Positions 11,576 through 19,672 of a stretch of DNA of 64,000 nt are shown here, piece by piece. The position numbers and the translations under genes were made by a program. This stretch comes from Micromonospora craniellae (GTDB taxonomy: Bacteria; Actinomycetota; Actinomycetes; Mycobacteriales; Micromonosporaceae): positions 5,580,001 to 5,644,000 of the forward strand of contig NZ_CP061725.1 in NCBI RefSeq assembly GCF_014764405.1. The letters are read 5' to 3'. The notes below the pieces were generated by a model. It worked only from the letters and a program-made list of their open reading frames with translations, was not told where the DNA came from and searched no databases. The number at the start of each line of letters is the position of its first letter. Position 1 is the stretch's first letter.

Positions 11576-12283
11576 GTGACGCATGACGGGTTGATCGAGC
11601 CGGGCCGGGTGCTCGTCTTCGACGCGGACGACACGCTCTGGGAGAACAACGTCGTCTTCGAGCGGGTGATCGACGACTTTCTGAGCTGGGTGGACCATCC
11701 GACGCTCGACCGGACGCAGTTGCGGGCGGTGCTCGACGACATCGAGCGGGCCAACGCCGTCGCGCACGGGTACGGCAGCAAGGTCTTCCTGCGCAGCCTG
11801 CGGGAGTGCCTGGAGCGGCTGCGGGAGCGGCCCGCCACCGAGGCGGAGCGCCACGAGATCGACGAGTTGGCGGTGGCGCTGGTGAACCATCAGGTCGAGC
11901 TGATGCCGGGAGTAGCCGACGCGCTGGACGAGTTGGCCGAGCGGCACGAGTTGCTGCTGCTGACCAAGGGGGAGCGCGAGGAGCAGCAGCGCAAGCTGGA
12001 CGCGTGCGGGCTGCTGCACCACTTCACGGCGGCGCACATCGTGCCGGAGAAGAACGTCGAGACGTACCGTTGGTTGGTCCGGGAGCACGCCGTCGCCCCG
12101 GCCCGGGCGTGGATGATCGGCAACTCGCCGCGGTCGGACATCCTGCCGGCGCGGGCGGCCGGCTGGCGGGCGGTGTTCATCCCGAACGACAACACCTGGG
12201 TGTTGGAGCACGACGAGTTGGACCCGAGCGACGAGGGCGTACTGCATCTGCGCGCTTTTCCCGACCTGCTCACGCACTTCTGA
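11576..12283 (+). CDS. HAD-superfamily hydrolase
   Basis: This 235-residue phosphatase-like protein has the HAD motifs in order: I 'VFDADDTLWENN' (nucleophile Asp), II 'LLLLTKG', III 'EKNVETYRWL' and IV 'GNSPRSDILPARAAGW'. The cap is a helical C1 insertion after motif I. It should hydrolyse a small phosphorylated metabolite by an aspartyl-phosphate route; the substrate is unknown. The start is GTG 11576. It stands alone, 82 bp after the TetR gene. Confidence 0.85.
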   Translation: MTHDGLIEPGRVLVFDADDTLWENNVVFERVIDDFLSWVDHPTLDRTQLRAVLDDIERANAVAHGYGSKVFLRSLRECLERLRERPATEAERHEIDELAVALVNHQVELMPGVADALDELAERHELLLLTKGEREEQQRKLDACGLLHHFTAAHIVPEKNVETYRWLVREHAVAPARAWMIGNSPRSDILPARAAGWRAVFIPNDNTWVLEHDELDPSDEGVLHLRAFPDLLTHF

Positions 12284-12423
12284 AGCGGCCGGCCGGTGGG
12301 CTGGTCGGCCGGTCCGATCGAGTCAGCGCTCGGCGTCGGCCGGGTGGTGCGCTGCCCACGCCGGACGGGTCAGGGCCGGAGCGTGCGGGTCCGGTCCTGA
12401 CCCGTGCCGTCGTCGAGCCCGGC

Positions 12424-12693
12424 TCAGGTGGTCTCGCCGCGCACGATGGCGACGGCGACCCGGCAGAACTCGTCCATGTCGGGCTGGAAGCCCGCGGCGA
12501 TGTCCGGGTGCAGACCGGCCCGGGTCTCGTCGAGCAGCCGCTGGCAGACCTGCTCCACCGGCTCGCCGGTGTAGGAGTCCCGGATCCGGTCGGCGGCGAC
12601 CTGGAGTGCCGATGTCAGCTGCTGCTCCAAGGGCCCGCGCAGTTTCTCCTGGACCGGGTCACGAGGTTCCAGCGTGACATGTGGCTCCGACAT
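12424..12693 (-). CDS. Small conserved hypothetical protein
   Basis: This acidic 89-residue protein is predicted to be mainly helical, with 'EKLRGPLEQQLTSALQVAAD' and 'GEPVEQVCQRLLDETRAGLH'. ATG 12693 is preceded by GGGAG at good spacing. It lies 47 bp downstream of the frameshifted gene at 12741-13176 on the same strand and was probably co-transcribed with it. I do not recognise the family, and no enzyme motif or membrane segment is visible. Confidence 0.6.
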   Translation of the reverse strand: MSEPHVTLEPRDPVQEKLRGPLEQQLTSALQVAADRIRDSYTGEPVEQVCQRLLDETRAGLHPDIAAGFQPDMDEFCRVAVAIVRGETT

Positions 12694-12740
12694 CGGTGCT
12701 CCCTTCGTCGGCGGCTGCGGTACCCGACCGCGACCGTCCG

Positions 12741-13176
12741 TCAAACCACGTTCGGTACCGCGGCGACGCGGACCTGGTACGAGAAGTCCTCGCCCGGTTC
12801 CTCCATGTAGGACAACCGGCGGATCTGCTTGTCGTCGTCGTAGAGGGCGACGTCGACCAGGACACCGAGGTGGGCCAGGCCGATGCTGGTCACCCGCTTC
12901 TTGTCCTGCAACACCGCACACACCCCGCCCAGCAGGGTGCTGGCGTCGGAGGTGCGGTGCCCGGGCGGGCACCGCAGCGTCAGGTCCACCTCGATCGGGC
13001 CGGACAACGGGGTCCAGCCGGTCTTCTGCGCCGCCTCGCAGGCGGCCTGGAGCAGAGCGCGGACCCTCGTCGCCTGCCGGTGGCCGGCAGCGAAGATGGA
13101 CAGCGCCTTCGGTCTTGACCGGTGGCAGGCCGCTCACCTCGAACGTCAGGGCGATCGCGCGGGTGTCCTGCACCAC
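12741..13176 (-). pseudogene. Hypothetical protein gene with a single-base frameshift
   Basis: Translation begins at GTG 13176 behind GAGGAGG and reads about 24 residues ('ALTFEVSGLPPVKTE'). An extra G in 'gaaggcgctg' (near 13100) then throws it out of frame. Deleting one base there restores a continuous 145-codon gene ending at 12741. It contains 'CPPGHRTSDASTLLGGVCAV' and 'LGVLVDVALYDDDKQIRRL'. The Asp pattern and size are reminiscent of RusA-like resolvases, but I do not assign that function. The shift may be a sequencing error. The gene is followed by the small gene at 12424-12693. Confidence 0.6.
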
Positions 13177-13356
13177 GGCGGCACCTCCTCGTTGGGGACG
13201 ATCCTGCCCAACCGGTGGACCGGTGACGGGGTGTTCCCGCGAGAACCCACCGATCGGCGGATCGGCGTGGGCCGGTGGCGTAACGGCGGCGACGGCGTAC
13301 GCGCTGACGGCACGGCAGGTGCCACGCTAGTCGACCCGTCGGTCAGCCGGTATCAC

Positions 13357-13713
13357 TCAAGTGGTGGGACGCGGCGCGAACGCACAGAATTCGTTGCCCT
13401 CCGGGTCGGCCAGCACCCACCAGTCGATCTCCGAGTCGGGCTTGCGGACGATCCGCGCCCCGGCCGCCAGCAGCGCCGTCGGCTGCGGCTCGGCCAGCCA
13501 CAGATCAAGGTGTACGCGGGTCTTGACGCTTCGTGGCTCCGGCACCCGGTTGATCCAGATCGCCTCGGCCGAGGACCGCTCCGTCGGCGGGTCGACCCTG
13601 CCGTCACCGTCCCCGGTGTCGACCAGGCATCCGCCGAGGATGCCGGCCCAGAACCCGCCCAGGGCACGGGCGTCGGCGGCGTCGAGACAGAGGTCCTTGA
13701 AGCGCGCGAGCAT
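13357..13713 (-). CDS. VOC-family protein (Glyoxalase_6-like)
   Basis: This 118-residue protein has two beta-alpha-beta-beta-beta repeats. It opens with 'FKDLCLDAADARALGGFWAG', has a central 'RVHLDLWLAE' strand with the usual His ligand, and closes with 'WWVLADPEGNEFCAF', the DPEGNEFC signature of actinobacterial Glyoxalase-like domain 6. ATG 13713 gives the standard family start. The reaction is unknown; relatives include resistance proteins and dioxygenase-like enzymes. Convergent genes lie on neither side; a 255-bp intergenic region upstream holds an inverted repeat. Confidence 0.85.
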   Translation of the reverse strand: MLARFKDLCLDAADARALGGFWAGILGGCLVDTGDGDGRVDPPTERSSAEAIWINRVPEPRSVKTRVHLDLWLAEPQPTALLAAGARIVRKPDSEIDWWVLADPEGNEFCAFAPRPTT

Positions 13714-13788
13714 GCCACCGATCCTGCCCCCAACCCCGCCCGCGCGCACCCCGCCCCGCCATGTCCGCCGCTGCCCGCCCTGGCACGC

Positions 13789-13858
13789 CGATCATGGAGT
13801 TGAGATCACCGTCGATGCGGAGTGTCCGGACATCTCGGGTGCCACAAGGCCATGATCG
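13789..13858. repeat. Intergenic inverted repeat (REP-like)
   Basis: CGATCATGG at 13789-13797 is matched by its exact complement CCATGATCG at 13850-13858, with a 52-base spacer, inside a 255-bp non-coding gap. The flanking words (GGAGTTG, GCCACAA) resemble a palindromic repeat I associate with Micromonospora intergenic regions, here degenerate. Its function is unknown. Confidence 0.35.
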
Positions 13859-13968
13859 ACGTGGCGGGGGGCGACCAGGGCGGGAAGGCAGGTTCCGCAC
13901 AGTGGCCGCGCCGCCCGGGGGGACCGAGCGGCGCGGGGCGGCGAGGTGGGTGTGCGGCGGGGGAGAGG

Positions 13969-14547
13969 TCAGCGGCGGCCGCGCTTGACCTCGTGGAAGG
14001 CCGACATGCGGAACAGGGGGAGCAGGCTGTCCCAGAGCAGCAGGGTGTCGTCGAGGTCGGGGACCTCGGTGAGGATCGGGCCGTGCAGACCCCGGTCGGC
14101 GCCGGGGACCATCAGCACCGGCGAGCCGATGTCCGGCCCGGCCGAGCCGAACGCCAGCGCGTGCGAGGTGTGCACCTCGGCGTCCCAGCGGTCGTCGTCC
14201 AGCGCGGCGGCCATGTCGTCGAGACCGGCTGCCGTCACGGCCTCCGCGACCAGCTTGTCGCTGGGCGGGTTGCCGGCGTCGTGGGTACGGGTGCCCAGTT
14301 CGGTGTAGAAGCGGCCGGCGTCCTCGTGGCGTCCCTCCGCGCGCAGCGCTTCCACCAGCCGCAGTGCGCGGCTCGACGCCGCCATCGCTTCGGCGTGCTC
14401 CAGTGGGGCCTGACCGCCGCTGAGGATGCTCAGGCTGAACGCCCGCCACTCGATGCGCAGGTCACGGGCTTCGGCGGCGGCGACCAGCCAGCGCGACGTG
14501 CGCCAGGTCCACGGGCAGGCGGGATCGAAGAAGAAGGTGGCGTCCAC
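13969..14547 (-). CDS. DsbA-fold protein, mycothiol-dependent nitroreductase (Rv2466c)-like
   Basis: This is a protein of about 192 residues with a thioredoxin/DsbA fold. The N-terminus 'FFFDPACPWTWRTSRWL' aligns with the active-site strand of Rv2466c-type mycothiol-dependent reductases. A helical insertion follows, then 'GSPVLMV' with the cis-Pro-like loop and 'FHEVKRGRR'. The active site is CPWT where the characterised enzyme has CPWC, so the second cysteine is missing and a monothiol mechanism is expected. I chose GTG 14547, which places the first strand at the N-terminus as in relatives. An upstream GTG at 14601 would add 18 residues of low-complexity sequence. Confidence 0.8.
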   Translation of the reverse strand: MDATFFFDPACPWTWRTSRWLVAAAEARDLRIEWRAFSLSILSGGQAPLEHAEAMAASSRALRLVEALRAEGRHEDAGRFYTELGTRTHDAGNPPSDKLVAEAVTAAGLDDMAAALDDDRWDAEVHTSHALAFGSAGPDIGSPVLMVPGADRGLHGPILTEVPDLDDTLLLWDSLLPLFRMSAFHEVKRGRR

Positions 14548-14613
14548 CGCCCGAGGGTAACGCCCACCGTGCGGGTCGGCCTCCGGTGTGACCTGCACCA
14601 CGCGAAGTGACGT

Positions 14614-14877
14614 TTATATAAGAAGGGCAGACTGCCCTGCAGGGCCAGGACGCAGAGACGCTCGATCTCCCAGGAGAACTGCTCCTCGGCCGGTCCGTCC
14701 AGGTGGGTGGGGGGGGGGCTTGTCCAGCTGCCAGAACGCGCGGGTGGGCGCCACGAACACCCCGCGCCGGTCGTGGTCGGAGTCCGGGCCGTGCAGCCCG
14801 TACGCCCGCGACCCGACCACGACCGCGAGGACGGTGTGCCGTTCGACGAACTCGATCACGACGGGCAGGCTACCCAT
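14614..14877 (-). pseudogene. Nucleotidyltransferase-superfamily protein, frameshifted and truncated
   Basis: The N-terminus 'VVIEFVERHTVLAVVVGSRA' and 'YGLHGPDSDHDRRGVFV' carry the GSRAYG...DSDHD signature of the pol-beta-type predicted nucleotidyltransferases. At a run of ten G (14709-14718) the frame breaks. Reading across it gives the expected continuation 'EEQFSWEIERLCVLAL', which then stops matching near 14640 beside an A+T-rich patch. Only about 75 of the expected 200-plus residues remain. The G-run shift could be a sequencing error, but the truncation cannot. Confidence 0.6.
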
Positions 14878-14984
14878 GAACTAAGCTCCGGTGAGCGTCG
14901 CGTGCCGGTGGCAGACCGTGTCAGGCATGGAGGCGCCCTACCGAGGGAGGCCGACGGTGTTCACGTCGCATCCTTCGTCTTCGC

Positions 14985-15455
14985 GTGACTGAGCGCGAGA
15001 CGACCAGGCTCGTCGCCTGGAGCTACGAGCTTCGCCAGGTCCACACCCGCCTGCGCCATGCGCTCGACCTCGTCCGCAGCGCGGTCGCCGACGGGACATC
15101 CGGCGAGGCGGCCACCCGTGACCTGCTGCTCTACTGCCACGGGTTCTGCGCCGCACTCGACGGGCACCATCGGGGCGAGGACGACACCCTGTTCCCGGCG
15201 ATCGAGGCGGCCCACCCGGAGCTGGCACCCGTGCTGCGCCGGCTCCGCCAGGATCACTCGATGATCGCGCACCTGCTCGGCGGCCTGCAGGCCGCCATCG
15301 ACCGGTCCGCGCCGGTCGCCGAGCTTGATCGGCACCTGGAGGGTGTCGCCGCGATCATGGAGAGCCATTTCCGGTACGAGGAGCGTCAACTGCTCCAGGT
15401 GCTGGAGACACTCTCCCTGGACGCCTCACCCGACGAGGTCCTGGGCCCCCTTTGA
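14985..15455 (+). CDS. Hemerythrin-like domain protein
   Basis: This 156-residue four-helix bundle has the histidine and acid ligands of a hemerythrin-type di-iron site: 'QVHTRLRH', 'GHHRGEDDTLFP', 'QDHSMIAHL' and 'HFRYEERQLL'. It should bind O2, NO or iron in the cytoplasm, and in actinobacteria relatives serve in oxygen or nitrosative stress. The start is GTG 14985. It is flanked by a pseudogene upstream and convergent with the YcxB-like gene. Confidence 0.88.
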   Translation: MTERETTRLVAWSYELRQVHTRLRHALDLVRSAVADGTSGEAATRDLLLYCHGFCAALDGHHRGEDDTLFPAIEAAHPELAPVLRRLRQDHSMIAHLLGGLQAAIDRSAPVAELDRHLEGVAAIMESHFRYEERQLLQVLETLSLDASPDEVLGPL

Positions 15456-15565
15456 GCTCGGGCATGGGCTGACGGCCCGATCTCCGCACGTGATCGTCTG
15501 TTTTCCCGCTACGGCGGACGGGCTCGCTCGACGATCGCGGGTGGGGCCTCTCGCGAAGGACCGGC

Positions 15566-16075
15566 TCAGCGTCGACGCGCATTGTCCTGAAGCAGCCTGC
15601 GGGCGGCCATGAAGGCCCGTAACGTCTCGGCGTCCTCGGCGGACATCAGCCGGCGGGGGATCACGGTCGCCGGCATCCGGTCGACGTACACGACCCAGAA
15701 CTCCGGGGTGTCCTTCACCCGGGACACACCCTCCCAGGCGATGCCGCCGAACTCCGAGCCGCTGCGCATCATGATGTTGTCGTCGGTGATCTCGTAGCTG
15801 CCGTCCACGGCGTAGCGGCCGGAGCGGCGCCGGGCGCGCCATTGCACCCACGGCCAGTACAGCATCGCCAGCAGACCGCCGACGGCCATCGCCATCCACA
15901 GCGGCGTGATCTGCTCGCCCCACGACGACCCCCACGAGACGACGAGACCGATCACGCCGATCGTCGCCAGCACCGCGCCGACGCAGGCGTACCTGCGCAG
16001 TTGGTCACTGCTCATCGCGGCGGCCACGCGGCCGGGGTAGGCGGGATCGGCGGGGATGTCGAAACGGATGAGCAC
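15566..16075 (-). CDS. YcxB-family membrane protein
   Basis: This 169-residue protein has two adjacent membrane helices (about 28-48, 'YACVGAVLATIGVIGLVVSW', and 58-75, 'PLWMAMAVGGLLAMLYWPW'). A cytoplasmic beta-rich YcxB-like domain follows ('YEITDDNIMMRSGSEFGGIA', 'FWVVYVDRMPATVIPRR'). The start is GTG 16075. The family function is unknown. It is separated from the YdeI gene upstream by about 87 bp and may share its transcript. Confidence 0.85.
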   Translation of the reverse strand: MLIRFDIPADPAYPGRVAAAMSSDQLRRYACVGAVLATIGVIGLVVSWGSSWGEQITPLWMAMAVGGLLAMLYWPWVQWRARRRSGRYAVDGSYEITDDNIMMRSGSEFGGIAWEGVSRVKDTPEFWVVYVDRMPATVIPRRLMSAEDAETLRAFMAARRLLQDNARRR

Positions 16076-16162
16076 GCCGCAACGATAGTGCGCCTGCCTA
16101 CCTGGTGGGCAGCGTCGTACACACGCCCGCCGGTCGGACCGCCCGTCACCGGCGGCAGGCGG

Positions 16163-16774
16163 TCACCCGGACGCCGACTGCGGCGGCCTGGCCTTCTGCG
16201 GGGGGATGGTCTCGTGCCGGGCCAACATCGCGACGAACTCGACGATCTTCCGTTCCCGGGTCCGGGCCTGCTTCACGGCGTTGAGGCGGTGCACGAACGC
16301 GTACCGGTTGGTCTTGGTGAGCACGTCGAACATGGCCTGGGCGGCGGGCTCGGCGGCGATCGCGGCGAGGAGGTCGTCGGGCACCTCGGCCTCCGAGGAC
16401 GGCGCGTACGCGGCAGCCCACCGCCCGTCCGCCTTCGCGGCCTCCACGGCGGCACGCCCGGCGGGCAGCATCCGCCCCTGCTCCTCCAGCCGCGCCACAT
16501 GTGCGACGTTGCGTTGCGGCCAGATGCTGCGCGGTCGGCGGGGAGTGAACCGGATGCAGGAGGTGTGCTCGTCCCGCTTTCTGGCCTGCCCGTCGATCCA
16601 CCCGACGTACAGTGCCTCGTCGACCGCCTGCTGCCAGGTCAGCGTGGTGACCGTGCCGCCCTTCTTGGTCAGGGCGAGCCAGACACCGGGCGACGTGGCA
16701 TGGTTGGCCGACAACCACGCACGCAACTCCTCGGCGTCCGCCACGATCAACTCATCCAGTTCGGCGCTCGCCAT
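16163..16774 (-). CDS. YdeI/OmpD-associated family protein
   Basis: This 203-residue cytoplasmic protein has the family-defining segments 'PGVWLALTKKG', 'EALYVGWIDGQARKRDE', 'IRFTPRRPRSIWPQRNV', and the C-terminal 'FDVLTKTNRYAFVHRLN' and 'RERKIVEFVAMLARHE'. The biochemical role of YdeI proteins is not settled; they are linked to stress resistance in enterobacteria and bacilli. ATG 16774 gives the standard N-terminus. It leads towards the YcxB gene. Confidence 0.88.
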   Translation of the reverse strand: MASAELDELIVADAEELRAWLSANHATSPGVWLALTKKGGTVTTLTWQQAVDEALYVGWIDGQARKRDEHTSCIRFTPRRPRSIWPQRNVAHVARLEEQGRMLPAGRAAVEAAKADGRWAAAYAPSSEAEVPDDLLAAIAAEPAAQAMFDVLTKTNRYAFVHRLNAVKQARTRERKIVEFVAMLARHETIPPQKARPPQSASG

Positions 16775-16808
16775 GTCGGTAGGCTAGCCGTTTGGCCCTG
16801 AGCCCGTC

Positions 16809-16959
16809 TCAGGCGCCGAGGCGGCTGGCCAGGACGTCCCGCAGGTCGTCGGGTAGACCCTCGATCTTCAGCAGTACGGGCAACAGTTCCGGTGACGCCG
16901 ACCCGTTTGGCGGTGCTGCGCTCCGGCACGGCCAGGTTGACAGCGGGGATTCTGCCCAT
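16809..16959 (-). pseudogene. Possible small frameshifted gene
   Basis: ATG 16959 opens 'MGRIPAVNLAVPERSTAKR'. In another frame the same strand continues 'ELLPVLLKIEGLPDDLRDVL' to a TGA at 16809. The two halves look like one protein of about 50 residues split by a one-base shift near 16890. No function is recognised. It starts a stretch of gene debris that runs to 18.6 kb. Confidence 0.3.
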
Positions 16960-17026
16960 GGGCGGCAACCTAACGGCTGCCCGGACATCACCTTTGGCCG
17001 CCCGGCCGGGTGGCAAGCTGACATCC

Positions 17027-17086
17027 GTGGACAGGAAGCAGGTGACCGGCTGGCTCGCGGCCTATGAACAGGCGTGGCGGACACCA
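17027..17086 (+). pseudogene. NTF2/SnoaL-like protein, N-terminal stub
   Basis: GTG 17027 starts 'VDRKQVTGWLAAYEQAWRT', which is how many actinobacterial nuclear-transport-factor-2-like proteins begin. After about 20 residues the similarity stops and LuxR-regulator sequence begins in another frame, so this looks like the left side of a deletion joint. The assignment rests on a short segment. Confidence 0.4.
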
Positions 17087-18198
17087 CCGCCGCGACCGGT
17101 CCCTTACCGGCCAAGGACTTCGGCATGCTGGTCAACCTGGCCGGTGCGGCACTGGCCATCTGCGGACGCAGCGACCAGGCGCTGCAGTTGCTCAGCACGG
17201 GAATCGACGCCGCTCGGCAGGGTGGGGACCTGACCACCTTCGGCTACCTGTCGGTGCTCCGGTCACACACGGCGATCGACGTCGGCAAGCTGATGGAGGC
17301 CGAAGCCGACGGCCAGACGGCGATGGAGATCTACCAGGAGAGACCCGAGGAGCGACCGCTGGCCGCCGCAGTGCTCGTGGACGCGCTCGTCGCCTGTGGT
17401 GAGACCGTCGCCGCCCAGGGCGTACTCACTAGCCTGGGCCCTCGAAACACACCTGCCGTTGAACTGGTTGATCTCCCACTTCTTCCACCTCGCCAGAGCC
17501 CGACTCCGTCTCCAGCAGCACCGTCCGGCCGACGCGCTCGCCGACCTGACCGTCTGCGGTGACGCGCTCACCGCCGCCGGGTACACCAATCCGGCCTTCG
17601 CGGGTTGGCGCTTCGAGACGGTGCAGGCCCATCTGGCGATGGGCGACACCGCCAAGGCTCGCGCCCTGGCCGCCGAGGAACTCGGACTGGCCCGGCGGTT
17701 CGGATCCCCGGCGCGTTCGGCACCGCCCTCCACACGGCCGGCACGGTGGCGAAGGGCGCGGAACGTGTCGCTCTGCTCCAGGAGGCCGTGGCCATCCTTG
17801 AGGGCGTCTCCGCGAGGCTCCACCACGCACGTGCCCTGGTCGACTACGGTGCGGCGCTGCGCCGCAACGGCGAGCGCACCGCCGCGCAGGAGCCACTGCG
17901 CCAGGCCCTGCACCACGCCAGCCGTTGCGGGGCACAGTCGCTGACCAGCAGGGCGACCGACGAACTGCTGGCCGCCGGCGCCCGCCCCCGCCGTGTCACG
18001 TTGTCGGGACCCGAGGCGTTGACCGCCCAGGAACTCCGTGTCGCCCAGTTGGCCGCGCGGGGCGCCACGAACCGCGACATCGCTCAGCAACTCTTCGTCA
18101 CCCGCCGCACTGTCGAGATCCACCTCACCAGCGCCTACCGCAAGCTGAACATCACCTCTCGCCAGCATCTTGCGGCGGCACTCGGCGTACCCGAGTGA
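17083..18198 (+). pseudogene. LAL-type LuxR regulator, C-terminal remnant with two frameshifts
   Basis: Large ATP-binding LuxR regulators run about 900 residues: AAA/P-loop domain, TPR-like helices, LuxR HTH. Only the last 370 codons remain, in three frames. 17083 to about 17430 has helical repeats 'SDQALQLLSTGIDAARQGG'; 17430 to about 17705 has 'WALETHLPLNWLISHFFHLA'; about 17700-18198 has 'LTAQELRVAQLAARGATNRD' and 'RRTVEIHLTSAYRKLNI', the HTH. The P-loop half is absent and the 5' end is joined to the NTF2-like stub. The intact HTH cannot be expressed as a full regulator. Confidence 0.75.
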
Positions 18199-18215
18199 CA
18201 TCGGAGGCGTCGGCG

Positions 18216-18584
18216 TCAGCGTCCGGTGACGCCGTCGACGAGTTCCCGCAGGATGTCGGCGTGCCCGGCGTGCCGGACAGTCTCGCTCGTCATGTGGGCG
18301 AGCACCCAGCGCAGGGTGCGCGGCTCGTCAGCCACCGGTTGGGCGGTGCGGCTGTCGATGCCGTGCGCCGCGCGGATGTGTGCGTCGCTGTCGGCGATCG
18401 CGCGGCGGGTACGTCGGCCGTCGAAGTCGTTGTCGCTCCAGCCGACCCCGCGCAGCAGGTCGTCCGCGTGATCGCGAGCCGCGGCGAGCTCCGCATCGGA
18501 CAGCGCACCCCGCAACACCACGAAGCCGTCGTCCTGTAGCGCGGCGAAAGCGGAAGCACAGGCATCGCCATCGATGGCAGTCAT
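18216..18584 (-). pseudogene. Chimera of a PhyH-like N-terminus and a DUF664/DinB-like C-terminus
   Basis: The frame is open for 122 codons from ATG 18584. Residues 10-45 ('FAALQDDGFVVLRGALSDAE') read like the start of a phytanoyl-CoA dioxygenase-type protein. Residues 50-122 ('HIRAAHGID', 'LRWVLAHMTSETVRHAGHAD', 'ILRELVDG') are the C-terminal half of a DUF664 mycothiol-transferase-like (DinB fold) protein. Neither half is complete and the catalytic residues of the dioxygenase are missing. The in-frame joint suggests a deletion between two neighbouring genes. A functional fusion seems unlikely. Confidence 0.55.
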
Positions 18585-18738
18585 GGCAGCAGATCCTAGG
18601 CGCGCATCGATCACCGCCGCAGCGGCGCGTACGCGGTCAGTCGTCAGACGGCACGGTGCGCGCCTCCGGCCGGGCTGGTTCGTACGGCCCGACATCTCGG
18701 GGTTTCGGCGGCTGTCGGCTCCGGGTAGCGGACTGCTC

Positions 18739-19260
18739 ATGGACCGCAATCTCGTCAAGGCCCTACAGGTTGCGTGGGAGCTGCCGGAGTTCCGGAGCGG
18801 GGTGCGTCACCTCGTCGATCTCGACGAGGTGACGCAGTTGCTGGCCCGGTTGTCCGTGGCGGATCAGGACCACGAGGTGGAACGCAGCCTGTTGCGGCTG
18901 CTGCGGTCCGGCCTGGACACGGTGGAGATCCGGGAAGCGGTGTTGCTGCTGCTGGAGCAGGACGAGGTGCGTCGACCGCTCGTCGTGGCGGTGCAACCGC
19001 TGGTCAAGCAACCGGGTCAGGCGGCGGCCATCGCTTCGGCGGCCGAGGATCCCACGGTACGGCGCGAGGCGCGGGCGGTGCTGGACAGCGTCCAGGTGCG
19101 CGAGCTGATCTGGCAGGCGATCGACAACCAGGTGAGCCACAACCGGTTCGGCCTGATCCGTCGGGCGACGGTGCTGTTCGTGCGGCATTCGAGCGTACGG
19201 CGCCTCGCCTGGGCCCTGCGCCGGCACGGCGTGCTCCGCGAACTACGTCGGGGACCGTGA
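18739..19260 (+). CDS. Hypothetical helical protein
   Basis: This 173-residue, probably all-helical, cytoplasmic protein has repeated short motifs such as 'LVDLDEVTQLLARLS', 'LLLLEQDEVRRPLVVAVQ' and 'VLDSVQVRELIWQAIDNQV', hinting at two or three related helical hairpins of about 45 residues. ATG 18739 is preceded by a weak ribosome-binding site. I do not recognise the family. It converges with the next gene. Confidence 0.6.
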   Translation: MDRNLVKALQVAWELPEFRSGVRHLVDLDEVTQLLARLSVADQDHEVERSLLRLLRSGLDTVEIREAVLLLLEQDEVRRPLVVAVQPLVKQPGQAAAIASAAEDPTVRREARAVLDSVQVRELIWQAIDNQVSHNRFGLIRRATVLFVRHSSVRRLAWALRRHGVLRELRRGP

Positions 19261-19279
19261 CGCCCCAGGAGGGTCGGGC

Positions 19280-19672
19280 TCACTCGGCGATGGCTGCCGT
19301 TGCTGCCGGGGCCCATCGGGTCAGCCACTGCACGATCGCCGTCGGGTTCCGTAGCTCCAGATCGCCGTCGGATCCCCACCTGAGCCAGCCACAATGCAGA
19401 AGACCGGGCGTGGTCGACCGCGCGTCGTCCGGTCCGAGCAGTTCGAGCCAGAGAACGGGCCACTCCATCCAGTCCATGACCTGGGTGTCCGGTCGGGGTG
19501 CCAGCGCTTCTCGCAGGTGGATCAGCGCCTCCGGGGCGCGCTCGTCAGCGAGGGCCGGACGACGGGTGCGCCGTTTCTGAGTGGGCGTGCCCGGCCCGGC
19601 CCGGTCAAAGACGCGTACCCGGGTCGTCCTGTGCAGGGTGTCGGCCACGTCAGCGAGAAGATGACTGATCAT
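19280..19672 (-). CDS. Hypothetical protein coupled to the SDR gene
   Basis: This 130-residue protein of unknown family has a Trp-rich core ('MDWMEWPVLWLELLGPDD', 'LHCGWLRWGSDGDLEL', 'IVQWLTRWAP'). Its ATG at 19672 lies 23 bp inside the 3' end of the upstream dehydrogenase gene, so the two are probably translationally coupled. No membrane helix or catalytic motif is evident. Confidence 0.5.
   Translation of the reverse strand: MISHLLADVADTLHRTTRVRVFDRAGPGTPTQKRRTRRPALADERAPEALIHLREALAPRPDTQVMDWMEWPVLWLELLGPDDARSTTPGLLHCGWLRWGSDGDLELRNPTAIVQWLTRWAPAATAAIAE

Noticed and set aside
12741..13176. RusA-type Holliday-junction resolvase
   Set aside because: The Asp spacing is only suggestive, there are no phage genes nearby and the frame is interrupted. 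I left it as hypothetical.
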